Assembly: GCF_003751605.1 (NCBI RefSeq)
Contig: NZ_RJVJ01000001.1
Location: 5,580,001-5,644,000, forward strand
Origin: Kitasatospora cineracea
GTDB taxonomy: Bacteria; Actinomycetota; Actinomycetes; Streptomycetales; Streptomycetaceae
Length of the DNA stretch: 64,000 nucleotides
Direction of reading: 5' to 3'
The translations under genes were made by a program, and so were the position numbers. The notes under the pieces were generated by a model. It saw only the letters and a program-made list of their open reading frames with translations, did not search any database and was not told the origin of the DNA. This document shows, piece by piece, positions 8,592 to 17,107 of the stretch (position 1 is its first letter; each line of letters starts with the position of its first letter).

Positions 8592-8610
8592 CGGCCCGTC
8601 ACGGCCGCGG

Positions 8611-9432
8611 TCACCGCGCCGCGGAAGGGGGAGGGGCGTCGAGCAGCGCGAGCAGGCGCACCGCCTGCCGGGCCGGGGTGCCCGGCGGGTTGCGGGCGGC
8701 GGTCGCCGGGTCGCCGGACAGGAAGACCAGCCAGAGCAGGGCGAACAGCCGGCGGCACTCCAGCAGGCGGCACTCCTCGGCGGGGGAGAGCGGGAACCGG
8801 GACAGGAAGGCCCCGGCGTCCAGGTCGGTGTCCACCCAGGCCGAGACGTGCTCGACCATCTCGGCCAGCTCGTACGACCGGTCGGAGCGCCCGGAGTCCT
8901 CGAAGTCGACCAGCCGGACGTCGGCGCCGTCCCACAGGAAGTTCGCCAGGTTGCCGTCGGCCTGCCCCAGCACGGGCACCGCCGCGGCGCCGCCCGCCGC
9001 CAGCGCCTCCTGCGCGCCGTCCAGCCAGCGCAGGCCCGCCGCCAGCGCCCGCCCCGTCCCCGGTGCCCGCACCGCCCCGGCCCGGGCGCGGACCGCGTCG
9101 GCGGACTCCCGGACGTCCCAGCGCCGCCCGGGCAGCCGGGCCGCCTCCCCGGCCGGAACGGCGCCGTGCAGCCGCCGCACCGCCCGGGCCAGCGCGTCCA
9201 GGTGGCGGCCCGTCAGCACGGCACCGCGCAGCACGGTGCCCGGCAGGCGCGACATCGCGACGGTGCCGTCCGCCCGCCCCAGCGGCCGGGGCGCCAGACC
9301 CGGGGCGTAGCGGTCGAGCAGGGTCAGCGCCCGCCACTCCCGCTCCGGCTCGCCGTGCGCGTCGGCGCGGAAGCGCTTGTGCACCGCGTCGGGGTGCAGG
9401 TCGACACCGTGGGTGGTCCACTGCGCGGTCAT
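8611..9432 (-). CDS. APH-type phosphotransferase
   Basis: A 273-residue protein of the aminoglycoside phosphotransferase / choline-kinase fold. The Brenner-like catalytic loop reads LGQADGNLANFLW and the metal-binding segment VRLVDFEDSGRSDRSYELAEM. The usual HGD is replaced by QAD, keeping the catalytic Asp. Members phosphorylate antibiotics or small metabolites, and many are of unknown role. It converges with the acetyltransferase gene. Resistance should not be assumed. Confidence 0.75.
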   Translation of the reverse strand: MTAQWTTHGVDLHPDAVHKRFRADAHGEPEREWRALTLLDRYAPGLAPRPLGRADGTVAMSRLPGTVLRGAVLTGRHLDALARAVRRLHGAVPAGEAARLPGRRWDVRESADAVRARAGAVRAPGTGRALAAGLRWLDGAQEALAAGGAAAVPVLGQADGNLANFLWDGADVRLVDFEDSGRSDRSYELAEMVEHVSAWVDTDLDAGAFLSRFPLSPAEECRLLECRRLFALLWLVFLSGDPATAARNPPGTPARQAVRLLALLDAPPPSAAR

Positions 9433-9467
9433 GACGGGGCGTCAACTCCTGCTCGGGGCACGGGAGC

Positions 9468-10487
9468 CTACCGGTCGAGGGCCGCGAGCAGGTCGGGGCC
9501 GGACCAGGCGGGCGGGGCGGGGGCCTCCTCGGCCGCGCGGACCAGTTCGAGCAGGCGGCGGTTGGCCGGGGCGGGCAGCCGGTGGTGCTCGGCCAGCGCG
9601 ACGACCTCGCCCTGCAACTCGTCGACCTCGGTGGGGCGGCCGCGCTGCAGGTCCTCCCACATCGAGGAGCGGGCCCGGGAATCCACCCGCAGGCTGGCCG
9701 CCGCGACCCGGCGGAACACCGGGTCCGGCAGGCCCAGCACGGACGGCATCCACTCCGGCGGGAGGGGCGTCAACCGGGCCGGGGACAGCCCCGCCGCCGC
9801 GAACACCGCCAGCGCCTCGCGCTGGCAGCGCGCCAGCACCAGCCGGTACGGGCGGCTGCCGAGCTGCTCGCGCAGCGGCAGGCCGGAGAGCGCGTTGACG
9901 GCGTTGTTCAGGTTCATCAGCAGCTTCGCGGCCTGCACCCGCGGCATGTCCGCGCGCAGCCCCACCGGCAGCCCGGCCGCGGCCGCCGAGTCCGCGAACC
10001 GCCTTGCCGCGCCCGCCCGTTCGAGCAGCAGCGCGCCCGCGGTGCCCTGGTGGAAGGAGGCCGGGCCGGTGCGCACCACGTTGTACGGCACCATCCCGGC
10101 CAGCACCGTCCGGCCGGGCAGCGCCTCGCGCAGCACCCGGGCGTTGTGCAGGCCGTTCTGGAAGCTGATCACGGTGGACCGCCCGTCCAGATACGGGTCG
10201 AGCAGCCGGGCCGCGTCCGCGGTGTCCGCCGACTTGACGGTCACCAGCACGTAGTCGGCGCCCGCCGCGGCCGAGGCGTCCACGGCGGTGCGCGGCCGGG
10301 CGTGCAGCCGGCGGTCGCCCGGGCCGGTCACGGTCAGCCCGGCCCGGTCCAGCTCGGCCATCGCGGACGGCCGCCCGATCAGCGTCACGTCGTCGCGGGC
10401 GGCCAGCGCCCCGCCCAGCCGGCAGCCGATGCTGCCCGCCCCGAACACGGCGATCCGCAACGGCAGTGTCGTACGGTTCTCGGACAC
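9468..10487 (-). CDS. ketopantoate reductase family protein
   Basis: About 339 residues. The N-terminal Rossmann motif is RIAVFGAGSIGCRLGGALA; later VTVKSADTADAARLL, ISFQNGLHNARVL and AAKLLMNLNNAVNALSG follow the order seen in 2-dehydropantoate 2-reductase (PanE), which makes pantoate for coenzyme A with NADPH. The GTG at 10487 is preferred because AAGGAG precedes it by 8 nt; an upstream TTG start is weaker. No other pantothenate gene is nearby, so a paralogous ketoacid reductase is equally possible. Confidence 0.75.
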   Translation of the reverse strand: MSENRTTLPLRIAVFGAGSIGCRLGGALAARDDVTLIGRPSAMAELDRAGLTVTGPGDRRLHARPRTAVDASAAAGADYVLVTVKSADTADAARLLDPYLDGRSTVISFQNGLHNARVLREALPGRTVLAGMVPYNVVRTGPASFHQGTAGALLLERAGAARRFADSAAAAGLPVGLRADMPRVQAAKLLMNLNNAVNALSGLPLREQLGSRPYRLVLARCQREALAVFAAAGLSPARLTPLPPEWMPSVLGLPDPVFRRVAAASLRVDSRARSSMWEDLQRGRPTEVDELQGEVVALAEHHRLPAPANRRLLELVRAAEEAPAPPAWSGPDLLAALDR

Positions 10488-10560
10488 CGGCGGCTCCTTC
10501 GACAACGGCGTCAATGGCAAGGCCCAGAGGTTACCGCCCGCCGCCTGAGCCCCGACCGGG

Positions 10561-10752
10561 CCCCCGACCTGGCCTCTGACCGCGCCCCCGACCTGGCCTC
10601 TGACCGCGCCCCCGACCGGGTCTCCGACCGCGCCCCCAACCGGGTCTCCGACCGCGCCCCCAACCGGGTCTCCGACCGCGCCCCCAACCGGGCCTCCGAC
10701 CGCGCCCCCAACCGGGTCTCCGACCGCGCCCCCAACCGGGTCTCCGACGGAG
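10561..10752. repeat. eight 24-bp tandem repeats
   Basis: Eight contiguous 24-bp units built on CCCCCAACCGGGTCTCC plus GACCGCG, the first two diverged (GACCTGGCCTCT). They fill most of the 291-nt gap between the PanE-like and phosphatase genes. The length is a multiple of three, so frames stay open through it and read DRAPNRVS or GARSETRL repeats. No start signal supports translation. Confidence 0.9.
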
Positions 10753-10778
10753 TCCCGACGGAGCCTCGGACGGAGCTC

Positions 10779-11915
10779 TCAGGCCCCGGGGCCGGCGGCG
10801 GCGGTGGGCGCCGGCAGGCGGGTGGCGAGCAGGGCGGCCACGTCGTCGTCGGCCGGGCCGCCCCCGTAGCGGCGCAGGTCGCGGCGGAGGTTGTCGAGCA
10901 GCGCGGTGTCCGGGGTGGCGGTCCAGCCCGCCAGGCGCTCGGTCAGCGGGTAGAACTCGCCGCGCCGGTCCCGGGTCTCGCTGACGCCGTCGGTGTACAG
11001 CAGCACCCGGTCGCCCGGCCCGAACGGGACGGTGCGCGCCCGGTAGTCGCTGGCCACCAGCGCCGACAGGTTCAGCGGCGGCAGCGGCAGCTCCGGCTCC
11101 ACCGGCTGCACCCCGCCGTCCGCGCGCAGCAGCACCGGCGGCGGGTGGCCGCAGTTCAGCAGGTACGCCTCCGGCCGTTCGTCCGGGATCTCCAGCAGCA
11201 CGGCGGTGGCGAAACGCTCCGCCGCGTCCGGCGAGGAGGCCCGCTCCGCGTACCGCTGCAGGCCGGTCTCCAGCCGGCTGGCCAGCGCGGGCAGGTCCTT
11301 CGCGTCGTACGCGGCCTCCCGGAACGAGCCGAGCAGCGCCGCCGCCATCTCCACCGCGGGCAGGCCCTTGCCCTGCACGTCGCCCAGGATGATCCGCACC
11401 CCGAACGGCGTGCGCACCGCCTCGTACAGGTCGCCGCCGATCTGCGCCTGCTCGGCCGCCGCGCTGTAGTACAGCGCCAGGCCGACCTCGTTCAGCCGGT
11501 CCGGCAGCGGGCGCAGCACCACCTGCTGGGCGGTCCGCGCCACCGAGCGCACCAGCGCCAGGTCGCGTTCGCGGCGCACCCGCATCCCGGAGGTGTACGA
11601 GGCGGCCAGCGAGACCGTCACCGTCGCCGCGATCACCGAGGCCGCCGACGCGCCGACCCGGCCGTCCCGGATCAGCGCCAGCACCACCTCGACGGCCACC
11701 GCGAGCAGGCCGATCAGCAGCGTCCCCAGCGAGCCCCAGGTCGCCGCCGCGAGGGCGGGCGCCGCCACCACGAACCGGTCGTAGCGCTGCCCGGCCGGGG
11801 TCTCGGCGTCCGCCCCCGCGGACAGCGCGATCAGCAGGAAGGGCGACAGCCGGACGACCGTGCCGAGCATCGGACGGACCCGGGAGGAGTCGGATTTGTC
11901 GGTGATCGTGGGCAT
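10779..11915 (-). CDS. membrane-anchored SpoIIE/PP2C phosphatase
   Basis: A 378-residue protein with three or four hydrophobic segments in residues about 20-110, then a PP2C-type SpoIIE domain. Metal-binding residues are visible in EQAQIGGDLYEA, IILGDVQGKGLPA, LLYTDGVSE and ADDDVAALL. Such phosphatases act on anti-anti-sigma factors in partner-switching pathways. No anti-sigma or STAS gene is adjacent, so the partner must be elsewhere. Confidence 0.85.
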   Translation of the reverse strand: MPTITDKSDSSRVRPMLGTVVRLSPFLLIALSAGADAETPAGQRYDRFVVAAPALAAATWGSLGTLLIGLLAVAVEVVLALIRDGRVGASAASVIAATVTVSLAASYTSGMRVRRERDLALVRSVARTAQQVVLRPLPDRLNEVGLALYYSAAAEQAQIGGDLYEAVRTPFGVRIILGDVQGKGLPAVEMAAALLGSFREAAYDAKDLPALASRLETGLQRYAERASSPDAAERFATAVLLEIPDERPEAYLLNCGHPPPVLLRADGGVQPVEPELPLPPLNLSALVASDYRARTVPFGPGDRVLLYTDGVSETRDRRGEFYPLTERLAGWTATPDTALLDNLRRDLRRYGGGPADDDVAALLATRLPAPTAAAGPGA

Positions 11916-12143
11916 GACCCGGTGAAGGCTACCCGCGCCGTCCGCCCGGGTGTGGGAGGCGCGGGCGGGTCCGTGATCATCCCCGGGCCCCCGTTCAATG
12001 GTCGCCGCCGCCATGCCCGCGGACCCGCCCGTGGTGCACCGTCCCATGGGCCGCCGCCGGGCCCGCGCCGATGATTCACCGCGAACGGTGCTCGGCCACC
12101 CCCCACCCGGCACGCGAGCACCCGCAGAGAGCGGAGCCCCCAC

Positions 12144-13490
12144 ATGGCACTGGCAGGACTGACAGGACCGGCACGCGCAGGACGACCCACCCGCACGCCC
12201 CGGCGGCGACGCTCCGGCCTCGGCCGCTGGGCGGGCGCGGCGCTGGCCGGCGCGCTGATCGCCGGAGGGCTGCTGACCGGGGCGCCGCAGGCGTCCGCGG
12301 CCGGGCTCGGACAGGTCACCGGGTTCGGCACCAACCCCGGCAACCTGGCGATGTACAGCTACGTCCCCACCGCGCTGCCCGCCAGCAAACCGCTGGTGGT
12401 GGCGCTGCACGGCTGCACCCAGACCGCCACCGACTACTACAACAACTCCGGCTGGGCCCAACTCGCCGACCGCTGGGGCTTCGCCGTGGTCTTCCCGCAG
12501 ACCGGCTCCGCCAACAACGTGCTGTCCTGCTTCTCCTGGTTCGACAGCAGCAAGGACACCCGCGGCAAGGGCGAGGCCCTGTCGGTCAAGCAGATGGTCG
12601 ACAAGGCCGTCGCGCTCTACGGCAGCGACCCGTCCCGGGTGTACGTGACCGGCCTGTCCGCGGGCGCCGGCATGGCCGCCGACCTGCTCGCCGACTACCC
12701 GGACGTGTTCGCGGGCGGCTCGATCGCCTCCGGCCTGCCCGCCCAGTGCGCCACCACCCAGTCCGCGGCCTCCGGCTGCCAGAACTCCAACCAGAACCTG
12801 ACCCCCGCCCAGTGGGGCGACAAGGTGCGCGCCTCCTACCCCGGCTACACCGGCCCCTGGCCGCGGGTGGCGATCTGGCACGGCAGCTCCGACAGCACCG
12901 TCGCCCCGGTCAACGCCACCGAACTGCGCGACCAGTGGACCAACGTGTGGGGCATCGGGCAGAACGCCTCCGCCACCCAGGCGCTGCCCGGCAACACCAC
13001 GCTCAGCGTCTACGACGACGGCGCGGGCCGCCCCGCCGTGCAGCTGTACAGCATCTCGGGGATGGGCCACGGCCTGCCGGTCAGCCCCGGCAGCGGCACC
13101 ACCAACTGCGGGCAGAGCGGGGCGTACTTCCTGAACACCATCTGCTCCTCGTACTACACCGGCCTGTTCTGGGGGCTGGACGGCGCCACCGCCACCGCGT
13201 CGCCGGCCCCCTCCGCGTCCCCGTCCGCGTCCCCGTCCTCTTCGCCGTCCCCCTCTCCCTCCTCGTCACCGTCCTCGTCGCCGTCCTCGTCCTCCGCGCC
13301 GCTGGGGTGCTGGACGGACAACAACTACAACCAGGTCGCCGCGGGCCGGGCGCACCAGAGCGGCGGGTACGCGTACGCGAACGGGTCGAACCAGAACATG
13401 GGGCTGTGGAACCTGTTCGTCACGCACACGCTGAAGGAGACCTCCGCCGGGTACTTCGTGGTCGCCGATTCCGGGTGCGGTGCCGCCTGA
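12144..13490 (+). CDS. secreted PHB-depolymerase-type esterase
   Basis: A 448-residue secreted enzyme. Residues 1-52 are a long signal peptide with a twin-Arg-containing basic start and an ASA cleavage site. The catalytic domain has VALHGCTQT (oxyanion region), the nucleophile box GLSAGAG (Ser about 172) and GMGHGLPV (His). A Ser/Pro linker (about 350-387) leads to a C-terminal module of about 58 residues starting CWTDNNYNQV, found in related extracellular esterases and probably substrate-binding. Reaction: hydrolysis of polyhydroxyalkanoate or feruloyl-type esters. Confidence 0.82.
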   Translation: MALAGLTGPARAGRPTRTPRRRRSGLGRWAGAALAGALIAGGLLTGAPQASAAGLGQVTGFGTNPGNLAMYSYVPTALPASKPLVVALHGCTQTATDYYNNSGWAQLADRWGFAVVFPQTGSANNVLSCFSWFDSSKDTRGKGEALSVKQMVDKAVALYGSDPSRVYVTGLSAGAGMAADLLADYPDVFAGGSIASGLPAQCATTQSAASGCQNSNQNLTPAQWGDKVRASYPGYTGPWPRVAIWHGSSDSTVAPVNATELRDQWTNVWGIGQNASATQALPGNTTLSVYDDGAGRPAVQLYSISGMGHGLPVSPGSGTTNCGQSGAYFLNTICSSYYTGLFWGLDGATATASPAPSASPSASPSSSPSPSPSSSPSSSPSSSSAPLGCWTDNNYNQVAAGRAHQSGGYAYANGSNQNMGLWNLFVTHTLKETSAGYFVVADSGCGAA

Positions 13491-13514
13491 GAAGCGTCTG
13501 ACCTGGCACGATGA

Positions 13515-13540
13515 GGCCCCGCCGATCCGTCGGCGGGGCC
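13515..13540 (+). terminator. 11-bp stem hairpin after esterase
   Basis: GGCCCCGCCGA, loop TCCG, TCGGCGGGGCC: a perfect GC-rich stem 24 nt after the esterase stop. No U-run follows, as is usual in actinomycetes. Confidence 0.7.
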
Positions 13541-13669
13541 TGCAGTGTGTCAGGGGCGCAACGAGACGGTTGACAGATTGAATGATTGCCCTACGTCACC
13601 GGGGCGGCGAGACTCGTGCCTCTCGAACCGAGACCGCATCCGAGCCGACACCCGATTGCCAAGGTGAAA

Positions 13670-15205
13670 ATGACCGCCATCCCCGTGGCCCCGCCGGAGA
13701 ACCGGTGGGCGACGCCCAAGCGCGTGAGCCTCGTCCCGTTGGTCGCGCTGATCTTCTTCAGCGTCTCCGGCGGCGCCTACGGCATCGAGCCGCTGTTCTC
13801 GACCTCCGGCCCCGGCATGGGCATCCTGCTGATCCTGGTCGCCCCGCTGATCTACAGCGTGCCGCACGCCCTGGTCTGCGCCGAACTCGGCACCGCCATC
13901 CCCGTCGAGGGCGGCTACTACCACTGGGTCAAGCGCGGTCTCGGCCGGTTCTGGGCCTTCCAGCAGGGCCTGCTGCAGTGGGTGTGCAGCTTCGTCGACA
14001 TGGCGCTGTACCCGGTCATGTTCACCTCGTACCTGTCGAGCCTGATCGGCGCCGTCGCCCCCGGCAAGCACGTGCTGTTCGAACTCGCGGGCATCCAGGT
14101 CGACCTGAACTGGGTGATCTGCGTCGGCGTCATCGTGCTGTTCACGCTGCTGAACCTGATGGGCGCGGGCTGGGTCGGCGACTCCTCGGTGGCGTTCGCG
14201 ATCATCTGCCTGACCCCGATGCTGATCCTCACCGTGATCGGCTTCTACCAGCTGGTCACCGAGGGCACCAACCCGATCTCCTCGATGACCGCCGAACAGG
14301 GCCAGTCCACCTGGAACGCCTTCGGCTCCGGCCTGTTCATCGTGATGTGGAACTACTCCGGCTGGGACTCGGTCTCCACCGTGGCCGGCGAGATGGAGAA
14401 CCCGAAGAAGCACCTGCCCAAGGCGCTGCTGTGGTCCGTGCTGCTGATCATCGCCGGCTACCTGCTGCCCTCGCTGGCCTCCCTCGCCGTCGGCCCGGGC
14501 GGCGAGAACGGCTGGAAGAGCTGGGAGGACGGCGCGCTCCCCGACATCGCCGGCGAACTGGCCGGCCCCTGGCTGCAGTACGTCGTCACCATCGGCGGCC
14601 TGTTCGCCTCGGTGGCGATGTTCTCCGCGCTGCTCGCCTCCTACTCGCGGCTGCCCTCCTCGCTCTCGCACGACGGCTACCTGCCCAAGTGGGTCTCCAA
14701 GGAGAGCAAGCGCTACAAGATGCCGGTCGCCTCGATCGTCGGCTCCTCGGTCGTCTACGCGCTGTTCTGCTTCTCCAGCTTCCAGAGCCTGGTGATCTAC
14801 GACGTCTTCCTCACCAACATCGGCATCCTGCTGGAGGTCGCCGCGCTGATCGCGCTGCGGATCCGCGAACCCGAACTGGAGCGCCCCTACAAGATCCCCG
14901 GCGGCTGGTGGAGCATCGGCCTGATCGCCGTCAGCCTGACCGGCGTCAGCGTCTGGGCCGCGATCGAGCAGTACAGCGAGGAGGGCACCAAGGCCGTCGT
15001 CTACTGCCTGATCGTGGTCGGCGCCTCGCTGCTGCTCTACCCGGCGCTGGCCGCCCGCAAGGCCGCCCGGGAGGCCGCCGCCGCCGACCGGGCCGCCGCG
15101 AACGGCGGGGACACCGGGGCGTACGACCTGTCAGGGCGGCGGCCGGACTCGGCGCACAGTGACAAGGCCGTCAGCGGCACCGGAACGGATAGCGTCGAGG
15201 CATGA
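13670..15205 (+). CDS. APC-family amine/amino-acid permease
   Basis: About 511 residues with roughly 12 membrane segments. The APC start is visible in LIFFSVSGGAYGIEPLF; the conserved region GEMENPKKHLPKALLWSVLL and an IRIREPELERPYKIPGG-like loop resemble putrescine/amino-acid importers. It is the first gene of a three-gene unit with a cupin (ATGA overlap) and a PuuB-like oxidoreductase, so the substrate is likely a polyamine or similar amine. The ATG at 13670 is preceded by AAGGTG. The exact substrate is inferred from neighbours. Confidence 0.82.
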   Translation: MTAIPVAPPENRWATPKRVSLVPLVALIFFSVSGGAYGIEPLFSTSGPGMGILLILVAPLIYSVPHALVCAELGTAIPVEGGYYHWVKRGLGRFWAFQQGLLQWVCSFVDMALYPVMFTSYLSSLIGAVAPGKHVLFELAGIQVDLNWVICVGVIVLFTLLNLMGAGWVGDSSVAFAIICLTPMLILTVIGFYQLVTEGTNPISSMTAEQGQSTWNAFGSGLFIVMWNYSGWDSVSTVAGEMENPKKHLPKALLWSVLLIIAGYLLPSLASLAVGPGGENGWKSWEDGALPDIAGELAGPWLQYVVTIGGLFASVAMFSALLASYSRLPSSLSHDGYLPKWVSKESKRYKMPVASIVGSSVVYALFCFSSFQSLVIYDVFLTNIGILLEVAALIALRIREPELERPYKIPGGWWSIGLIAVSLTGVSVWAAIEQYSEEGTKAVVYCLIVVGASLLLYPALAARKAAREAAAADRAAANGGDTGAYDLSGRRPDSAHSDKAVSGTGTDSVEA

Positions 15206-15570
15206 TCAACAGCTTCGCCCTGCACGTCCCGGACGCCGAACTGGAGCCCGAGCCGCTCGACCCCGGGCAGGTCGTCTCCGGCACGCCCGAGGTCACCGGC
15301 AAGGTGGTCTGGGAGTCCGCCGACGGCCGCCAGGTCCGCGGGATCTGGCAGATCACCCCCGGCGTCGTCACCGACACCGAGGCGGACGAGATGTTTGTTG
15401 TGCTCAGCGGCCGGGCCACCGTCGCCTTCGAGGACGGCCCCGTCCTGGAACTCGGCCCCGGCGACCTCGCGGTGCTCCGCGAGGGCGACCGCACCACCTG
15501 GACCGTCCACGAGACGCTCCGCAAGGTCTACACGGTCGACCTCGGCCCGGCCCCGGCCGAGGACCGCTAG
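15202..15570 (+). CDS. cupin-domain protein
   Basis: A 122-residue single cupin barrel. GIWQITPGVVTDTEADEMFVVLSGRATVAFEDG is a cupin_3-like motif with weakened metal ligands, then ELGPGDLAVLREGDRTTWTVHETLRKVYTV. Its start overlaps the permease stop by 4 nt, so translation is coupled. Proteins of this type accompany PuuB-like oxidases in polyamine loci, probably as small sensors or lyase-like helpers. The role is uncertain. Confidence 0.8.
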   Translation: MINSFALHVPDAELEPEPLDPGQVVSGTPEVTGKVVWESADGRQVRGIWQITPGVVTDTEADEMFVVLSGRATVAFEDGPVLELGPGDLAVLREGDRTTWTVHETLRKVYTVDLGPAPAEDR

Positions 15571-15642
15571 CCCCCGCACCACCCCACGGCCCGGCCGCCC
15601 CCACGGCCGGGCCGCACCCTCCCTAGGCAAGGAACCGAGAGC

Positions 15643-17034
15643 ATGGACCCCGTACACGCACTGCGGGACGCCAAACCCACCCCGTTCTGGCTGGAGGACC
15701 CGGGCCGCCCGGACGCCAACTCCGCCCTCACCGGCGACGTCCGCTGCGACCTGCTGGTCGTCGGCGGCGGCTACAGCGGCCTGTGGACCGCGCTGATCGC
15801 CAAGGAACGGGACCCCGGGCGCGACGTGGTCCTGATCGAGGCCGAACAGACCGGATGGGCCGCCTCCGGCCGCAACGGCGGCTTCTGCGCCGCCAGCCTC
15901 ACCCACGGCCTCGGCAACGGCCTCGACCGCTGGCCCGACGAACTGGCCGCGCTCGAACAACTCGGCGCCCGCAACCTGCAGTCCATCGAGGACGCGGTGG
16001 CGAAGCACGCGATCGACTGCGACTGGGAGCGCACCGGCGAACTCGACGTCGCCACCGAACCGCACCAGGTCGAGGAACTCGCCGAACTGTACGAACTCGC
16101 CAAGGAGTACGGCGACTACGAGCTGCTGGACATCGACGCCGTCCGCGCCCAGGTCGACTCCCCGACCTACCTCGGCGCGCTCTGGGACAAGGACGGCGTG
16201 GCGATGCTCCACCCCGCCAAGCTCGCCTGGGGCCTCAAGCGGGCCTGCGAGCGGCTCGGCGTGCGGGTCTTCGAGCACACCAAGGCCCTCGACATCGCCG
16301 AGTCCGGCCCCGGCATGGCCGTGCGCACCCCCTACGGCCGGGTCCTCGCCCGGCAGGTCGCCCTCGGCACCAACGTCTTCCCGTCGCTGGTCAAGCGGAT
16401 CCGCCCGTACACCGTGCCGGTCTACGACTACGCGCTGATGACCGAACCGCTCAGCGCCGAACAGCTCGCCGCGATCGGCTGGCAGGGCCGGCAGGGCATT
16501 GGCGACAGCGCCAACCAGTTCCACTACTACCGGCTGTCCGCCGACAACCGGATCCTGTGGGGCGGCTACGACGCGATCTACCACTACGGGGCCAAGGTCC
16601 GCAGCGAGTACGACCAGCGGCCGCAGACCTACCAGACCCTCGCCCGGCACTTCTTCCAGACCTTCCCGCAACTGGAGGGCCTGCGCTTCACCCACGCCTG
16701 GGGCGGCGCCATCGACACCTGCACCCGGTTCTCCGCCTTCTTCGACACCGCCCACCACGGCAAGGTCGCCCTCGCCGCCGGCTACACCGGCCTCGGCGTC
16801 GGCGCCACCCGCTTCGGCGCCGAGGTGATGCTCGACCTGCTGGCCGGAAAGCCCACCGAGCGCACCGCCCTGGAGATGGTCCGCCGCAAGCCGCTGCCGT
16901 TCCCGCCCGAACCCGTCCGCTGGGCCGGCATCGGCATCACCAAGTGGTCCCTGGACCGCGCCGACCGCAACGCCGGCCGCCGCAACCTCTGGCTCAAGAC
17001 CATGGACAAGCTCGGCCTCGGCTTCGACAGCTGA
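15643..17034 (+). CDS. FAD-dependent amine oxidoreductase (PuuB-like)
   Basis: A 463-residue DAO-fold flavoprotein. The FAD motif is DLLVVGGGYSGLWTALIAK, followed by LIEAEQTGWAASGRNGGF, the isoalloxazine-contact motif of gamma-glutamylputrescine oxidoreductase and related enzymes. The C-terminal GYTGLGVGATRFGAEVMLDLL closes the FAD site. It would oxidise an amine taken up by the permease two genes upstream, giving an aldehyde, ammonia and peroxide. The Pro-rich 72-nt gap after the cupin suggests one operon. Confidence 0.82.
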   Translation: MDPVHALRDAKPTPFWLEDPGRPDANSALTGDVRCDLLVVGGGYSGLWTALIAKERDPGRDVVLIEAEQTGWAASGRNGGFCAASLTHGLGNGLDRWPDELAALEQLGARNLQSIEDAVAKHAIDCDWERTGELDVATEPHQVEELAELYELAKEYGDYELLDIDAVRAQVDSPTYLGALWDKDGVAMLHPAKLAWGLKRACERLGVRVFEHTKALDIAESGPGMAVRTPYGRVLARQVALGTNVFPSLVKRIRPYTVPVYDYALMTEPLSAEQLAAIGWQGRQGIGDSANQFHYYRLSADNRILWGGYDAIYHYGAKVRSEYDQRPQTYQTLARHFFQTFPQLEGLRFTHAWGGAIDTCTRFSAFFDTAHHGKVALAAGYTGLGVGATRFGAEVMLDLLAGKPTERTALEMVRRKPLPFPPEPVRWAGIGITKWSLDRADRNAGRRNLWLKTMDKLGLGFDS

Positions 17035-17050
17035 CACCCCGGCTCCGCAC

Positions 17051-17084
17051 GACGGCCGCCCGCGCCTGCGCGCGGGCGGCCGTC
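17051..17084 (+). terminator. 14-bp stem hairpin between convergent genes
   Basis: GACGGCCGCCCGCG and CGCGGGCGGCCGTC pair perfectly around a 6-nt loop. It lies between the oxidoreductase stop and the end of the facing PurO-like gene and can serve both. Confidence 0.75.
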
Positions 17085-17107
17085 CGGCGTCGCGGGGGCC
17101 GGGCAGG

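Noticed and set aside
8611..9432. Aminoglycoside resistance gene
   Set aside because: The APH fold is shared with many metabolic kinases and the HGD His is replaced by Gln-Ala-Asp; resistance cannot be claimed.
5438..10487. A natural-product gene cluster (monooxygenase, TetR, GNAT, reductase)
   Set aside because: No polyketide, peptide, terpene or other scaffold enzyme is present; genes are mostly divergent single units.
10561..10752. CRISPR-like array
   Set aside because: The units are contiguous with no unique spacers and no cas gene is near. It is a simple tandem repeat.
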